The translations under genes were made by a program, and so were the position numbers. Under the pieces are notes generated by a model. That model worked only from the letters and a program-made list of their open reading frames with translations. It did not search any database and had not been told where the DNA came from. 64,000 nucleotides of DNA from JAGPCK01 sp964535575 (GTDB lineage Bacteria; Bacteroidota; Bacteroidia; UKL13-3), in contig CAZHTC010000001.1 in NCBI GenBank assembly GCA_964535575.1, positions 310,001 through 374,000 of the forward strand. The letters are read 5' to 3'. How positions within the stretch are numbered: the stretch's first letter is position 1; the number at the start of each line of letters is the position of its first letter. Of this stretch, positions 8,844-18,024 are shown piece after piece.

Positions 8844-9920
8844 ATGAACCGAAAATTGAAGAATTTAAACATTCGATTAGCTCCAGGTCATTTGTTTTAT
8901 CATCCGGAATGGTTAGTCCTTGGAGTAAACAATGTGTGTAATCTGCACTGCAAAATGTGTGATGTGGGAACCGGATTTACCGAAAGTAATTTTGCCCAAA
9001 ACCTGATTGGTACCCACCCTTTGCACATGCCGCTTGAATTGATTAGAAAAATCATGGATCAGGCTGCATTTTATTTTCCAAAAGTAAAAATCGGGTACGC
9101 CTTTACCGAACCTATGGTTTATAAATACCTCACCGAATCTTTGGAATATGCAAAAGAAAAAAATCTTTTTACATCTGTCACCACCAATGGGCTCACTCTT
9201 CCTCAAAAAGCTGCTGAATTAAGCGATGCGGGTCTCAGTGAACTTTTTATTTCATTAGACGGCCCTGCGGCAATTCACAATGAAATACGCGGAAATTCGA
9301 ACTCATTCCAAAAGGCTGTGGAGGGAATGGAAAAATTATTCAGCTTAAAGACAAGACCTGAAGTTTCTGTTTTTTGTGTGATTACGGAATGGAATATTGG
9401 CCATTTGGAACAATTTGTAAAATTCTTCGCCAAATTTCCATTAAAGCAAATTGGGTTCATGCATACTAATTTTACACCCGATTGGCTTGCAATAAAACAT
9501 AATAAGACTTACGGAGAAAAATACCACGCCACTCTATCAAATACAGATGAAATTAGTCCCGATAAAATGGATTTGAATTTACTTTGGGAAGAAGTACAAA
9601 ATATCCGCAAAACATCTCTGAATTTTCCTGTTACATTCTCTCCTGAAATATCAAATATGGACGAACTGAAACGATTCTACCTGAGTCCTGACAGTAAATT
9701 TGGTAAAATTTGTAATGATGCCTTCCGTAATATAATGATCAAATCTGATGGCACCGTAATACCTGCTCATGGTCGCTGTTACAACCTTACCATTGGAAAT
9801 TTGTATGAACAAAATCTTAAAGAAATATGGAACAGTAATATTGCAGGAGAATTCAGAAGAGATTTGATTAATGCCGGTGGATTATTTCCGGCATGCAGCC
9901 GATGTTGCAGTGCATTTTAA
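8844..9920 (+). CDS. Radical SAM/SPASM-type enzyme
   Basis: 358 residues. VCNLHCKMCD supplies the CxxxCxxC cluster ligands (C32, C36, C39) that bind the 4Fe-4S cluster cleaving S-adenosylmethionine. GYAFTEPMVYKYL follows where the GGEP motif usually lies, then SVTTNGL and LFISLDGP, standard radical SAM barrel strands. The C-terminus has cysteines spaced as in a SPASM auxiliary-cluster domain: C at the start of CNDAFRN, GRC, then CSRCC at the very end, around the typical GNLYEQNLKEIWNS segment. SPASM enzymes modify peptides or small molecules. With a methyltransferase and flippase in the same operon, a sugar or lipid modification is also possible. No short precursor peptide gene is visible nearby. 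Confidence 0.85.
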   Translation: MNRKLKNLNIRLAPGHLFYHPEWLVLGVNNVCNLHCKMCDVGTGFTESNFAQNLIGTHPLHMPLELIRKIMDQAAFYFPKVKIGYAFTEPMVYKYLTESLEYAKEKNLFTSVTTNGLTLPQKAAELSDAGLSELFISLDGPAAIHNEIRGNSNSFQKAVEGMEKLFSLKTRPEVSVFCVITEWNIGHLEQFVKFFAKFPLKQIGFMHTNFTPDWLAIKHNKTYGEKYHATLSNTDEISPDKMDLNLLWEEVQNIRKTSLNFPVTFSPEISNMDELKRFYLSPDSKFGKICNDAFRNIMIKSDGTVIPAHGRCYNLTIGNLYEQNLKEIWNSNIAGEFRRDLINAGGLFPACSRCCSAF

Positions 9921-9929
9921 CGCAAAAAA

Positions 9930-10751
9930 ATGTCTGAAAAAAACAACTTCAACTTTCATCTGCTTAACCTATGGGCAAGAAACGGCATTGCCTATCTTCA
10001 TCCCGGAGGCAAAAAGGCTACTGCCAAACTTTTTGAACTTCTCGAATTCAAACCTGGAATGAGTATACTTGAATTGGGGTGTGGAACTGGAGCCACTTTA
10101 GCCGATCTTTACCTAATCCCGGGCTTAAATATTACAGGTGTTGATATATCAAAACAAATGCTACGAACAGCCAAACAACGCCTCTGGTTTTGCGGTATGC
10201 AACATCATGTTACCTTAAAAAAGATTTCCCCAAATGAAAAGTTACCATTCGCTGATAACTGTTTTGACATAGTTTATACTGAATCTGTTCTGGCTATTAT
10301 TGATGAAAGAGAATTTCCGAATTTGTTAAACGATATTTTAAGAATTCTTAAACCCGGTGGTCGTATTGCCAGCATTGATGCAATTTGGAGGGAAGAATGT
10401 ACAGCTAAACAAATAGCTTTTGTGAATAAACGCTGTCTTGATCATTTCGGATTGATTCAATCCTTAGCCAAACCAGCAACCAGAATTCAGTGGGAAGAAT
10501 GTTTTAAAACATCCGGACTTCATATGATGTCAAGTATCAATATTTCCAACAATATTTTATCTCTTTCTCAGCACCAGATTAATCACCGTTCATCACTCTT
10601 TACAAAACTAAAAAAACTGTCTCTTTTAGTGTCACCTTGGTTGTGGTACCACAACATCAAAGTTTTTTTTTCAATAAAAATGTGGCATACTCAGGACCAA
10701 AACTATTTAACCAATTATATTTTCATTGCTAAAAAACCACTACTTCAATAA
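9930..10751 (+). CDS. SAM-dependent methyltransferase (class I)
   Basis: 273 residues with a Rossmann-like SAM-binding core: ILELGCGTGA (residues 47-56) is motif I, TGVDISKQML the acidic loop after strand 2, FADNCFDIVYTESVLAIID motif II/III, and LRILKPGGRIASIDAIW the post-III strand. This is the Methyltransf_11/25 type, acting on small molecules or lipids. The last ~70 residues are less conserved, with a hydrophobic stretch (LSLLVSPWLWYHNIKVFF) that may touch the membrane. It is the last gene of the flippase operon, 9 bp after the radical SAM gene, and converges on the cytochrome gene. The substrate is not predictable. Confidence 0.82.
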   Translation: MSEKNNFNFHLLNLWARNGIAYLHPGGKKATAKLFELLEFKPGMSILELGCGTGATLADLYLIPGLNITGVDISKQMLRTAKQRLWFCGMQHHVTLKKISPNEKLPFADNCFDIVYTESVLAIIDEREFPNLLNDILRILKPGGRIASIDAIWREECTAKQIAFVNKRCLDHFGLIQSLAKPATRIQWEECFKTSGLHMMSSINISNNILSLSQHQINHRSSLFTKLKKLSLLVSPWLWYHNIKVFFSIKMWHTQDQNYLTNYIFIAKKPLLQ

Positions 10752-10759
10752 TCGTTTAC

Positions 10760-11746
10760 TCAAAACCTGGGCTTTAACCCTTTACTCTTCCAGTAAGTGA
10801 TTATTGGCTTGTATGGTCCGAACTTATGCTGAGCCTCTGAAAATGTATCAATATATGGCCCCTTTGCATAATCAATTGCTTTGTCTTCCGGATAGGGATA
10901 GTCTAAGGTAGTTGGATTTGGTCGGCTATGTATCCGGTCGTCATTTACGAAAGCTGCGATATCAAATGCCTCTTCATCCGTAAGTACTGGTTTATCCCAG
11001 GTAGCGGAGTCAAACGGCATATTCGCTTTTATCCATTGGGCTTGCTTAATAACTCGGTGCATACTCGAACCGGGCTGATAGGCCTGATCTCCCCATAAAG
11101 GAGGATAAAGAAAAGAAGCAGAATCCACATTCATCCTCCCCTCCCCCTTTGCGCCATGACAACGGGAACATCTTTGCATATAAAGCCGGCTTCCTCTTTC
11201 CGGATTAGCAGGCTTAGCCGGGAACTCAACCAATAATGCCTCCTCCCCTGTCATCCATTTATCTTTTGGAACGGTTTCATTAATCCATTTCAGGTAACTT
11301 AACAAGGCAACCATTTCTTTACTGTCTAACGGTAGCGGAACGCCATTATGCGGTCGTGTGACACAATTATTTATACGTTCGGCCAATGACAGCACCTTCC
11401 CCTCTCTGGCTCTGTACATCGGATATCGTTCGTGCGATTTCATTAGATTAAATGAAAATGGCTTGGTTCCAGCCCATTGATGACAATGCGTGCAATTGAT
11501 TTTGTTTCCGGTGTATTTTCCATTTACTCCCTGCGGCCCTATATAATAGGCAGTATACAAAAACAGATCCCTGCCATAACGTACTTCATTACCAAATTTC
11601 CCCTTAGGCATATTCAATGTATCAGGGAAAATAGTTGCAATAGTGTCTGATTGTACTGAATCTTTTTCAGCAACTGGAACTTGTCGGCAGGCTAATACAG
11701 TTGATACAATAATCCCCAAAATAATAAACCCCTTTATCCATTTCAT
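10760..11746 (-). CDS. TsdA/SoxA-like diheme cytochrome c lipoprotein
   Basis: 328 residues. The signal peptide ends in STVLAC with Cys20 as lipidation site, so the mature protein is membrane-anchored in the periplasm. There are two heme c sites: CTHCH (C85, C88, H89) and CSRCH (C193, C196, H197). Between them RINNCVTRPHNGVPLPLDSKEM matches the segment that in thiosulfate dehydrogenase TsdA contributes a cysteine heme ligand; C128 is the equivalent. IKANMPF after the second site offers Met243 as distal ligand. The likely role is oxidation or reduction of a sulfur compound such as thiosulfate/tetrathionate, with electron transfer to a cytochrome. The family match is good; the physiological substrate is inferred. 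It lies 18 bp after the arylsulfotransferase-like gene. Confidence 0.8.
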   Translation of the reverse strand: MKWIKGFIILGIIVSTVLACRQVPVAEKDSVQSDTIATIFPDTLNMPKGKFGNEVRYGRDLFLYTAYYIGPQGVNGKYTGNKINCTHCHQWAGTKPFSFNLMKSHERYPMYRAREGKVLSLAERINNCVTRPHNGVPLPLDSKEMVALLSYLKWINETVPKDKWMTGEEALLVEFPAKPANPERGSRLYMQRCSRCHGAKGEGRMNVDSASFLYPPLWGDQAYQPGSSMHRVIKQAQWIKANMPFDSATWDKPVLTDEEAFDIAAFVNDDRIHSRPNPTTLDYPYPEDKAIDYAKGPYIDTFSEAQHKFGPYKPIITYWKSKGLKPRF

Positions 11747-11764
11747 AATCTCTTCAAATATAAT

Positions 11765-13123
11765 CTAACCAACAGTTCTTTTTCTTCTCCCTTTTAAATT
11801 TTTTAGTTCAAATTTATGCGACCTCAGAAATCCTGTTCCGTCAACCGAAACATAAACGTAAAAGGTTCCCGGTTCAATAACCTGAATGGTTTCAGTAGTA
11901 TCCCCTGTTGACCACCTGTACCTTTTTCCCTTTATGTTTGTGTGTAAAACATAACTTCCATCAGCTGTTTGACTGGCAACTATCTCAGGTTGTTTTATGC
12001 TTTCCGGTAGCTTCATGCAACCAAAGGTACGGTAACTGCCCATTGTGTCGCCTGCAAAATACTCCATCAGCTTTTTGCCTTTGTTGGTCACCACCATAAA
12101 TGTGATTTCGGGAGAACCTTTTGCCGTTTTTCCGTAGTTAATTACCCTATTTCCGTTAGGCAATTTTTGAGAACTCCCCGCAAATTCAGAAATTAAATTA
12201 TCACTAAAAGTATAGCTCCATATTAAGGTATACGTTTTGTGTATTGTATCCAATTTGTACTCCACCGATCTGGTTGCATGTTTTGTTTGTGTGGGCCCGT
12301 ATCCGTTATCAAATAGGGTAATAACATTTGGTTTAAGCTCGCGGGCATCGTGCTGCGCCATAAAAAACATTGAATCTCCTTCCCTGGAAAATTGATTGCT
12401 TTGCCCCCCCAATCTCCACATAATGCTTCCGTTTTTTTTGTTTACTTTAATTACTTCATTATAGTACCGTACCGATACCAGCCAATTAGAATCAGGCGTA
12501 ACGGCTACCGAATTAAAATGAGTCAGGTCAACCCGTAAAGTGTCGTTCAAAAAAAAGGTATCTGCCTTTTGAATATCGAAATACTTTTTACTTTTCCATT
12601 CGTAAACCAATTCCTTTTTTGGATTCAGCTCCTGAACAACTCCGGTAATCACTTTTGCATGAATGCTACCTTTTATACCACTATGCATAAAAACAGGAAA
12701 TGCACTTAAATCCATTTCTGTTTTCTCCTTACCCAATAATAAATAATTTCCATTGGGTAGAATCTGAAATTCATGGTTATCGGTTTGTATCCCGTTAACA
12801 CACGAAACAGAATCAATAATCCGGAAGACGGAATCCATTAGATAATAATTATTCAGATAAAAGAATGACATCATCCCGTTAGGATATATCTTAAAATCGG
12901 AAGCATTTTCAATGGTACGGTAGAAGATAATATTTCCGGAACCATCTAAAATAAGCTGAACCGGAGCCAGAGTTTTTGTGGTGGAATCGACAATGAATTT
13001 TTTTATGTGCAGAAAATAATATCCTCCGGCTCCCTTTCCGTAAATTTTTACTACAGGTGTCTTTTGGGCGAATGCCATTCCACTGCACACAACGAAAATA
13101 AAAACCAGTTTTAACACGCTCAT
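11765..13123 (-). CDS. Arylsulfotransferase (ASST)-like secreted beta-propeller protein
   Basis: 452 residues with a Sec signal peptide cut near FAQ (residue about 20). The body has propeller-like strands. HFNSVAVTPDSNWLVSVRYYNEVIKVNKKNGSIMWRLGG and QHDARELKPNVITLFDNG match the segments of the arylsulfotransferase family that hold active-site histidines. ASST enzymes move sulfate from aryl sulfate esters to phenolic acceptors in the periplasm, but many homologues are uncharacterised. The C-terminal ~70 residues look like an Ig-like domain; there is no clear T9SS sorting tail. It is the first gene of a two-gene minus-strand unit with the diheme cytochrome. ASST activity itself is unproven. Confidence 0.72.
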   Translation of the reverse strand: MSVLKLVFIFVVCSGMAFAQKTPVVKIYGKGAGGYYFLHIKKFIVDSTTKTLAPVQLILDGSGNIIFYRTIENASDFKIYPNGMMSFFYLNNYYLMDSVFRIIDSVSCVNGIQTDNHEFQILPNGNYLLLGKEKTEMDLSAFPVFMHSGIKGSIHAKVITGVVQELNPKKELVYEWKSKKYFDIQKADTFFLNDTLRVDLTHFNSVAVTPDSNWLVSVRYYNEVIKVNKKNGSIMWRLGGQSNQFSREGDSMFFMAQHDARELKPNVITLFDNGYGPTQTKHATRSVEYKLDTIHKTYTLIWSYTFSDNLISEFAGSSQKLPNGNRVINYGKTAKGSPEITFMVVTNKGKKLMEYFAGDTMGSYRTFGCMKLPESIKQPEIVASQTADGSYVLHTNIKGKRYRWSTGDTTETIQVIEPGTFYVYVSVDGTGFLRSHKFELKNLKGRRKRTVG

Positions 13124-13229
13124 TAATGTGCAAGTTATAATTTAGTTTTAAAAGAGTAAACCTTGATTATGGGATAAACAAAAAACAAAATATAATGATT
13201 TTAGTTAATTTGCAGCTCTTTTGATCCTT

Positions 13230-14732
13230 ATGAATAAAAGTGTCCTGCTATTTAACCCCAGAAGTGCCGAAAACAAATACCGCATTCCCATGTCATTGCT
13301 GCAGGTAGCGGCTTCTATCAACGGGAAGTATAACTGGATGATTGTGGATGGAAACCGTGAAACAGATGCTTACCGAACCCTCACAAAACATCTGGATACC
13401 GGAGCTTTTGGTTATGTTGGTTTTACGGTAATGCCCGGACCTCAGTTGAGGCAAGCTATTCCGTTTGCAAAAAAAATAAAACAAACTTATCCTGATATAA
13501 CCATGATTTGGGGGGGATATTTTGCAGCCAATCAACATAAGTCAGTGCTTCAGTCAGGATATGTAGATTATGTAATCAACGGGCCGGGTGATTCTGCCTT
13601 TCCCGAGCTATTGCATGCGCTTGATTATAATAAATCGGTTGATGGCATTAAAAATCTAATTTACCACAACGGAGACACTATAGTAAAAACTGCAAAAGCT
13701 GATTTACCCGATTACGATAGGCTTCCTGATCTTCCATACGAAAAATTGCATCATATCTATCCTTTACAAAAATATTTGGGACGAACTTATCTGGGTGAAA
13801 AAACACTGGCATACCACAGCAGTTTTGGCTGCCCGTTTACCTGTTCGTTTTGTGCGGTAGTTCCCATTTACGAAGCCCGTTGGAAAGGCAAATCGGCAGC
13901 GGGAATATACAAAGATGTTTTGCTGGTGAAAGAGCGATGGGGAGCTGACGCAATCGAATTTCACGATAATAATTTCTTTGTATCGGAAAAACGTGTAGTT
14001 GAATTTTCGGAACTTATCCGACCTCATAATATGATTTGGTGGGGAGAAGGAAGGATTGATACCATTGATAAATACAAAGACGAATCATTGGCCCTGATGA
14101 GGGAAGCAGGATGCAGAATGATTTTTTTTGGCGCAGAAACAGGCAACGATGAAGTACTTAAAAAAATGGATAAAGGAGGAACGCAAAGCGGAAAACAAAT
14201 TCTTGAATTTGCAGCCCGAATGAAAAAATTTGATATTATTCCCGAATACTCCTTTGTACTTGGAACTCCTGCTGATAGCCCCGCACAGGTGATGAAACAA
14301 ATTGACGAAGACATTGCATTTATCAAAAAGGTGAAAGAGGTAAACCCGGATACCGAAATTATTATTTACGTGTATAGTCCGGTTCCTACTGAAGGTTCGG
14401 ATATGTATAATCAGGTTTTAAAAAGCGGCTTTCGTTTTCCTGAAAAACTAGAAGACTGGCTAGGAAATGACTGGGAAAATTTTGACCTGCGCAAAAATCC
14501 GCTCACTCCTTGGCTCACCCCCGAAATGGTAGATAAAATAAAAGACTTTGAAACGGTTCTGAACGCTCGTTACCCCACTGTTTCGGATATACGCTTCAAC
14601 TCCCATCAGCGATGGATTATCAAACAACTTTCGGCCTTCCGATACGAAAACAACCTCTTTAAATATCCATACGAACTTAAGGCCTTGCAAAAATTATGGA
14701 AGTACCGCCAGCCCGAAATACAAGGGTTTTAA
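13230..14732 (+). CDS. B12-binding-domain-type radical SAM protein
   Basis: 500 residues from the ATG at 13230; a TTG three codons upstream is a less likely start. Residues 1-165 form a cobalamin-binding-like Rossmann domain (VGFTVMPGPQLRQ, IWGGYFAA, YVINGPGDSAFPEL), although the DxHxxG base-off motif is absent. CPFTCSFC (C201, C205, C208) binds the 4Fe-4S cluster. IEFHDNNFF, GEGRID, MIFFGAETGNDEVLKKMDKGG and FVLGTPADS are typical of the BchE-like class. Such enzymes methylate unactivated carbons or remodel rings. Six bp separate it from the next gene, a methyltransferase. Substrate unknown. Confidence 0.87.
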   Translation: MNKSVLLFNPRSAENKYRIPMSLLQVAASINGKYNWMIVDGNRETDAYRTLTKHLDTGAFGYVGFTVMPGPQLRQAIPFAKKIKQTYPDITMIWGGYFAANQHKSVLQSGYVDYVINGPGDSAFPELLHALDYNKSVDGIKNLIYHNGDTIVKTAKADLPDYDRLPDLPYEKLHHIYPLQKYLGRTYLGEKTLAYHSSFGCPFTCSFCAVVPIYEARWKGKSAAGIYKDVLLVKERWGADAIEFHDNNFFVSEKRVVEFSELIRPHNMIWWGEGRIDTIDKYKDESLALMREAGCRMIFFGAETGNDEVLKKMDKGGTQSGKQILEFAARMKKFDIIPEYSFVLGTPADSPAQVMKQIDEDIAFIKKVKEVNPDTEIIIYVYSPVPTEGSDMYNQVLKSGFRFPEKLEDWLGNDWENFDLRKNPLTPWLTPEMVDKIKDFETVLNARYPTVSDIRFNSHQRWIIKQLSAFRYENNLFKYPYELKALQKLWKYRQPEIQGF

Positions 14733-14738
14733 TACACC

Positions 14739-15413
14739 ATGCTTAGGAAATTCATAAAGAAAATTATTCAGTACACGTACAGGCCGTATGTAATGCGGCA
14801 AATACGAGCCGACAGATTTTATGAGGCAGAGGGAATACGTATTCTTGTTAAAAAAGGAGTATTTCATCCCGGGTATTTCTTTAGTTCTCGTTTTTTGTTG
14901 CGCGAGTTGAAAAAGGAAAATTTAAACGGCAAGCAGCTACTTGAGCTGGGTGCAGGCAGCGGTATGCTTTCATTTTGGGCTGCAAGTCAAAATGCCTGTG
15001 TTACAGCCACCGATTTGAGCACCACAGCTGTTGAAGGATTGCTATTAAACAGAAATTCACTGAAAGTGAATGAAGAAAAATTCCAAATCCTTTTGTCTGA
15101 CCTTTTTGAAAAAATTCCGCTAAAGCATTTTGATTACATACTCATAAATCCACCTTATTACCCACATACTCCTAAACATGAATGGGAAATGGCCTGGTAC
15201 TGTGGTAACAATTATGATTACTTCATTAAATTATTTGCAGAAATTGGCAGGTACATGCAACCCAACACAAGGGTTTGGATATCTTTAAGTGAAGATTGTA
15301 ACCTAAAGCAACTGCAGCAAATAGCTCATGCCAACCAGCTTCATTTACACCTGATCAAATCGAATTATTTTTGGGGTGAAAAAAACTTCATTTTTGAATT
15401 AATAGCAGCTTAA
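14739..15413 (+). CDS. SAM-dependent methyltransferase with NPPY motif
   Basis: 224 residues. LLELGAGSGMLSFWAA is SAM-binding motif I, TATDLSTTAVEGL the second strand with its acidic residue, and ILINPPYYPHTP the NPPY motif typical of N-methyltransferases of the HemK/PrmC/small-domain class. Some NPPY enzymes modify glutamine or nucleic-acid amines. It is shorter than PrmC (about 280 residues) and lacks that enzyme's helical N-domain. Its place between B12-type radical SAM genes makes a small-molecule substrate plausible, but that is inference. Confidence 0.8.
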   Translation: MLRKFIKKIIQYTYRPYVMRQIRADRFYEAEGIRILVKKGVFHPGYFFSSRFLLRELKKENLNGKQLLELGAGSGMLSFWAASQNACVTATDLSTTAVEGLLLNRNSLKVNEEKFQILLSDLFEKIPLKHFDYILINPPYYPHTPKHEWEMAWYCGNNYDYFIKLFAEIGRYMQPNTRVWISLSEDCNLKQLQQIAHANQLHLHLIKSNYFWGEKNFIFELIAA

Positions 15414-15500
15414 TGAGGCTTGGACAATAAAAAGAAAGAATAGCCATACTTGTTTTATATTTGAACATTGGAATCGCATTTTATAAAATCGGAGAAAGAG

Positions 15501-16448
15501 ATGCACGGCCCTGAGGCCGGAAAAACAATTATTCTTGTAAATGAGGTAGACAAAGCTATTATTCGTAAACTTCTTTACTTCGATATTTTCCGGCATCCGT
15601 TATCCGCCTCTGAAATTTACCACTTTTGCGATTTAAAACAGGCCACTCCCGATCAGATAAACAACAGCCTTCGTAAACTCTCTCAACAGGGAATTATTTT
15701 TCACTATGGTGGTTATTACTTTTTGAGGAACGATAAGGAAGCTGTTACCAAACGAATTAACGGAAATAAACTTGCTGCCGAATACATGAAAAAGGCTCTT
15801 TTCATTTCAGGCATTATTGCGCGTTTCCCATTCGTGCGGGGAGTTTTGGTTTCCGGTTCCCTTTCTAAAGGTTATATGGACAAAGGATCGGACATTGACT
15901 TTTTTATAGTAACTGAAACAGGAAGATTATGGTTATGCCGGAGCATACTAGCTGCGGTACGCAAATTATTAATTAAGCCTCTCCGAAAGTACTTTTGCAT
16001 CAATTACTTTATTGATACCTCCTCGCTGGAGATACCTGACAAAAATCTATTTACAGCTACCGAACTTGCGTTTATCCGGCCCACTTACAATCCTGCTATT
16101 TATAATAGCATTTTAGCTTCCAATTCATGGATAAGCGGTTTCTACCCTAATAAGTCATTTCAGTTTAACGATATTATTACCCGAAAAGAGCCTTCGGGCA
16201 TTAAAGCGATAATAGAGAAAATATTGTCCGGGAAACCGGGTGAAAAACTTGACACATATATGTTCCGCTTTATGCTAAGGCGATGGAAAAAAAGATATAG
16301 TGATTTTGATGTTCAACAATTTGACTTGAATATACGCACCAAAAAAAATGTTTCGAAACAACACGAAAAAGGATATCAGTTTATAGTTCTGGAGAAATAT
16401 AAAAATAACGTACAAGCATTCGAAACTGAATTTAAGGTGACTCTTTAG
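15501..16448 (+). CDS. Winged-helix-like/nucleotidyltransferase-fold protein
   Basis: 315 residues from the ATG at 15501; an in-frame TTG at 15468 is the only longer option. The N-terminal ~75 residues look like a winged helix (KLLYFDIFRHPLSASEIYHFC then INNSLRKLSQQGIIFHYGGYYFLR). The middle carries GVLVSGSLSKGYMDKGSDIDFFIV, the GS-x9-DxD pattern of nucleotidyltransferase-fold proteins that bind metal-NTP. The C-terminal third is basic and unrecognised. The protein may nucleotidylate a small molecule or protein; the substrate is unknown. It ends 1 bp before the next radical SAM gene, so it belongs to that operon. Confidence 0.7.
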   Translation: MHGPEAGKTIILVNEVDKAIIRKLLYFDIFRHPLSASEIYHFCDLKQATPDQINNSLRKLSQQGIIFHYGGYYFLRNDKEAVTKRINGNKLAAEYMKKALFISGIIARFPFVRGVLVSGSLSKGYMDKGSDIDFFIVTETGRLWLCRSILAAVRKLLIKPLRKYFCINYFIDTSSLEIPDKNLFTATELAFIRPTYNPAIYNSILASNSWISGFYPNKSFQFNDIITRKEPSGIKAIIEKILSGKPGEKLDTYMFRFMLRRWKKRYSDFDVQQFDLNIRTKKNVSKQHEKGYQFIVLEKYKNNVQAFETEFKVTL

Positions 16449-16449
16449 C

Positions 16450-17889
16450 ATGGCAGATATTCTCATTACCCATTCTTATTTTCTCCGTTTCGATCCGAAA
16501 CAATGGAAACTTCAACGTCCTTATGCGCCACTGGCTACACTTTATGCGGCTTCTGTGCTTCGTTTAGCTGGATTTAATATTGCTTTCCATGATGTAATGT
16601 TTGCGGAAACAGCTGATGAAATTGAGCATGTAATTATAGAAAAAAGACCGAAAATTCTGGTGATTTACGATGACGGATTTAATTACCTCACCAAAATGTG
16701 CCTGACGAATATGCGCGAAGCTGCATTTAAAATGAGCAAAATTGCCAAACGTTATGGGTGCCGTGTAGTTATTTCAAGCTCCGATTCTACTGATCATTTC
16801 AAACAGTACATAGAAGAGGGCGTTGACTTTGTAATTCATGGTGAAGGTGAAAAAACACTGGAGGAACTATGTCGCTTCTTGATTAAAAATGAACAATCCA
16901 TTACACAAATCAGGGGTATCTCTTACCTTGAAAGCAATGGTGTTATCCAAAACCCCGCTAGGGAAAACATTAAAGATCTCGACACGCTTCCGTTCCCTGC
17001 CTGGGATCTGATTGATTTAAACGAATACCGAAAGAGATGGATGAGAAGTACCGGTTATTTTTCAATCAATATTGGAACCACACGTGGCTGCCCGTTCAAA
17101 TGCAACTGGTGTGCTAAACCTATTTACGGCAACAGATACAATTCGCGTTCACCGCAAAATGTGGTGTTGGAGCTAAAAATGCTGAAAGAAAAATATCAGT
17201 TCGACCATGTATGGTTTTGTGATGATATTTTCGGTCTTAAACCCGGATGGGTAAATCAGTTTGCCGATTTGGTACAGCAAGAAAACCTTGCTATTCGATT
17301 TAAAATACAATCGCGCGTAGATCTTTTGTTGGAAGAAAATAATATTGATGCATTAGCACGCGCAGGTTGCGATGAAGTGTGGGTTGGTGCTGAAAGCGGC
17401 TCGCAAAAAATTCTGGATGCCATGGATAAAGGAACCAAAGTAGAAGAAATTTATCGGGCTACACACCTCATGCAGCGTAAAGGAATAAAACCCTGTTTTT
17501 TCTTACAATTTGGTTACCCCGGGGAAACGAAAAATGAAATTGAGGCAACCATGAAAATGGTATTTGAGTTAATGCCGCACGACCTTGGAATCTCTGTTTC
17601 CTATCCGCTGCCCGGAACTAAATTTTATGACAACGTAAAAAGTCAACTTACACAAAAGACCAATTGGGCCGACAGTGATGAATTACTAGTCATGTTTCAA
17701 AGCACCTACCCTCCCGATTTTTATAAAAAATTACAGCGTCATGTTCATTATGAGTTTAGAAAAAAACAAGCATGGGCTGCCTTAAAAAAACTGCATGGGT
17801 TTAAAGACTTTAAAAAGGCATTTAGTCTTGGATTCAGAATTCCACAAAGCATTATTTCAAAAGCCGGAATAAAAAAGTATGTGGGATAG
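16450..17889 (+). CDS. B12-binding-domain-type radical SAM protein
   Basis: 479 residues. The N-terminal cobalamin-domain-like region (about 1-145) starts ILITHSYFLRFDPKQWKLQRPYAPLATLYAASVL and includes FVIHGEGEKTLEEL; the DxHxxG motif is missing. CPFKCNWC (C214, C218, C221) ligates the 4Fe-4S cluster, and VWFCDDIFGLKPGW, VGAESGSQKILDAMDKGT and FLQFGYPGETKNEIEAT complete the barrel. It resembles the following gene closely in motif order and wording (IxLTHxYF, RPYxPL, GAESGSQK), so the two are probably paralogues. Function is unknown; chemistry on an unactivated carbon is typical of the class. Confidence 0.87.
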   Translation: MADILITHSYFLRFDPKQWKLQRPYAPLATLYAASVLRLAGFNIAFHDVMFAETADEIEHVIIEKRPKILVIYDDGFNYLTKMCLTNMREAAFKMSKIAKRYGCRVVISSSDSTDHFKQYIEEGVDFVIHGEGEKTLEELCRFLIKNEQSITQIRGISYLESNGVIQNPARENIKDLDTLPFPAWDLIDLNEYRKRWMRSTGYFSINIGTTRGCPFKCNWCAKPIYGNRYNSRSPQNVVLELKMLKEKYQFDHVWFCDDIFGLKPGWVNQFADLVQQENLAIRFKIQSRVDLLLEENNIDALARAGCDEVWVGAESGSQKILDAMDKGTKVEEIYRATHLMQRKGIKPCFFLQFGYPGETKNEIEATMKMVFELMPHDLGISVSYPLPGTKFYDNVKSQLTQKTNWADSDELLVMFQSTYPPDFYKKLQRHVHYEFRKKQAWAALKKLHGFKDFKKAFSLGFRIPQSIISKAGIKKYVG

Positions 17890-18024
17890 TAACAACCCTC
17901 TAAGTTATATAGGCAAAACTATAGTGGGGATTTCAGGAACTCGCTTATCAGAACAACGCAACGAAATTTACAGGTTATTACTGATAATGGTGTCTATCTT
18001 TCAATATTAAAAAAATAACCACAA

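Noticed and set aside
8844..10751. Radical SAM/SPASM enzyme as part of a RiPP (modified peptide) cluster
   Set aside because: I found no short precursor gene, RiPP recognition element, peptidase or dedicated exporter nearby. The polysaccharide setting fits as well or better.
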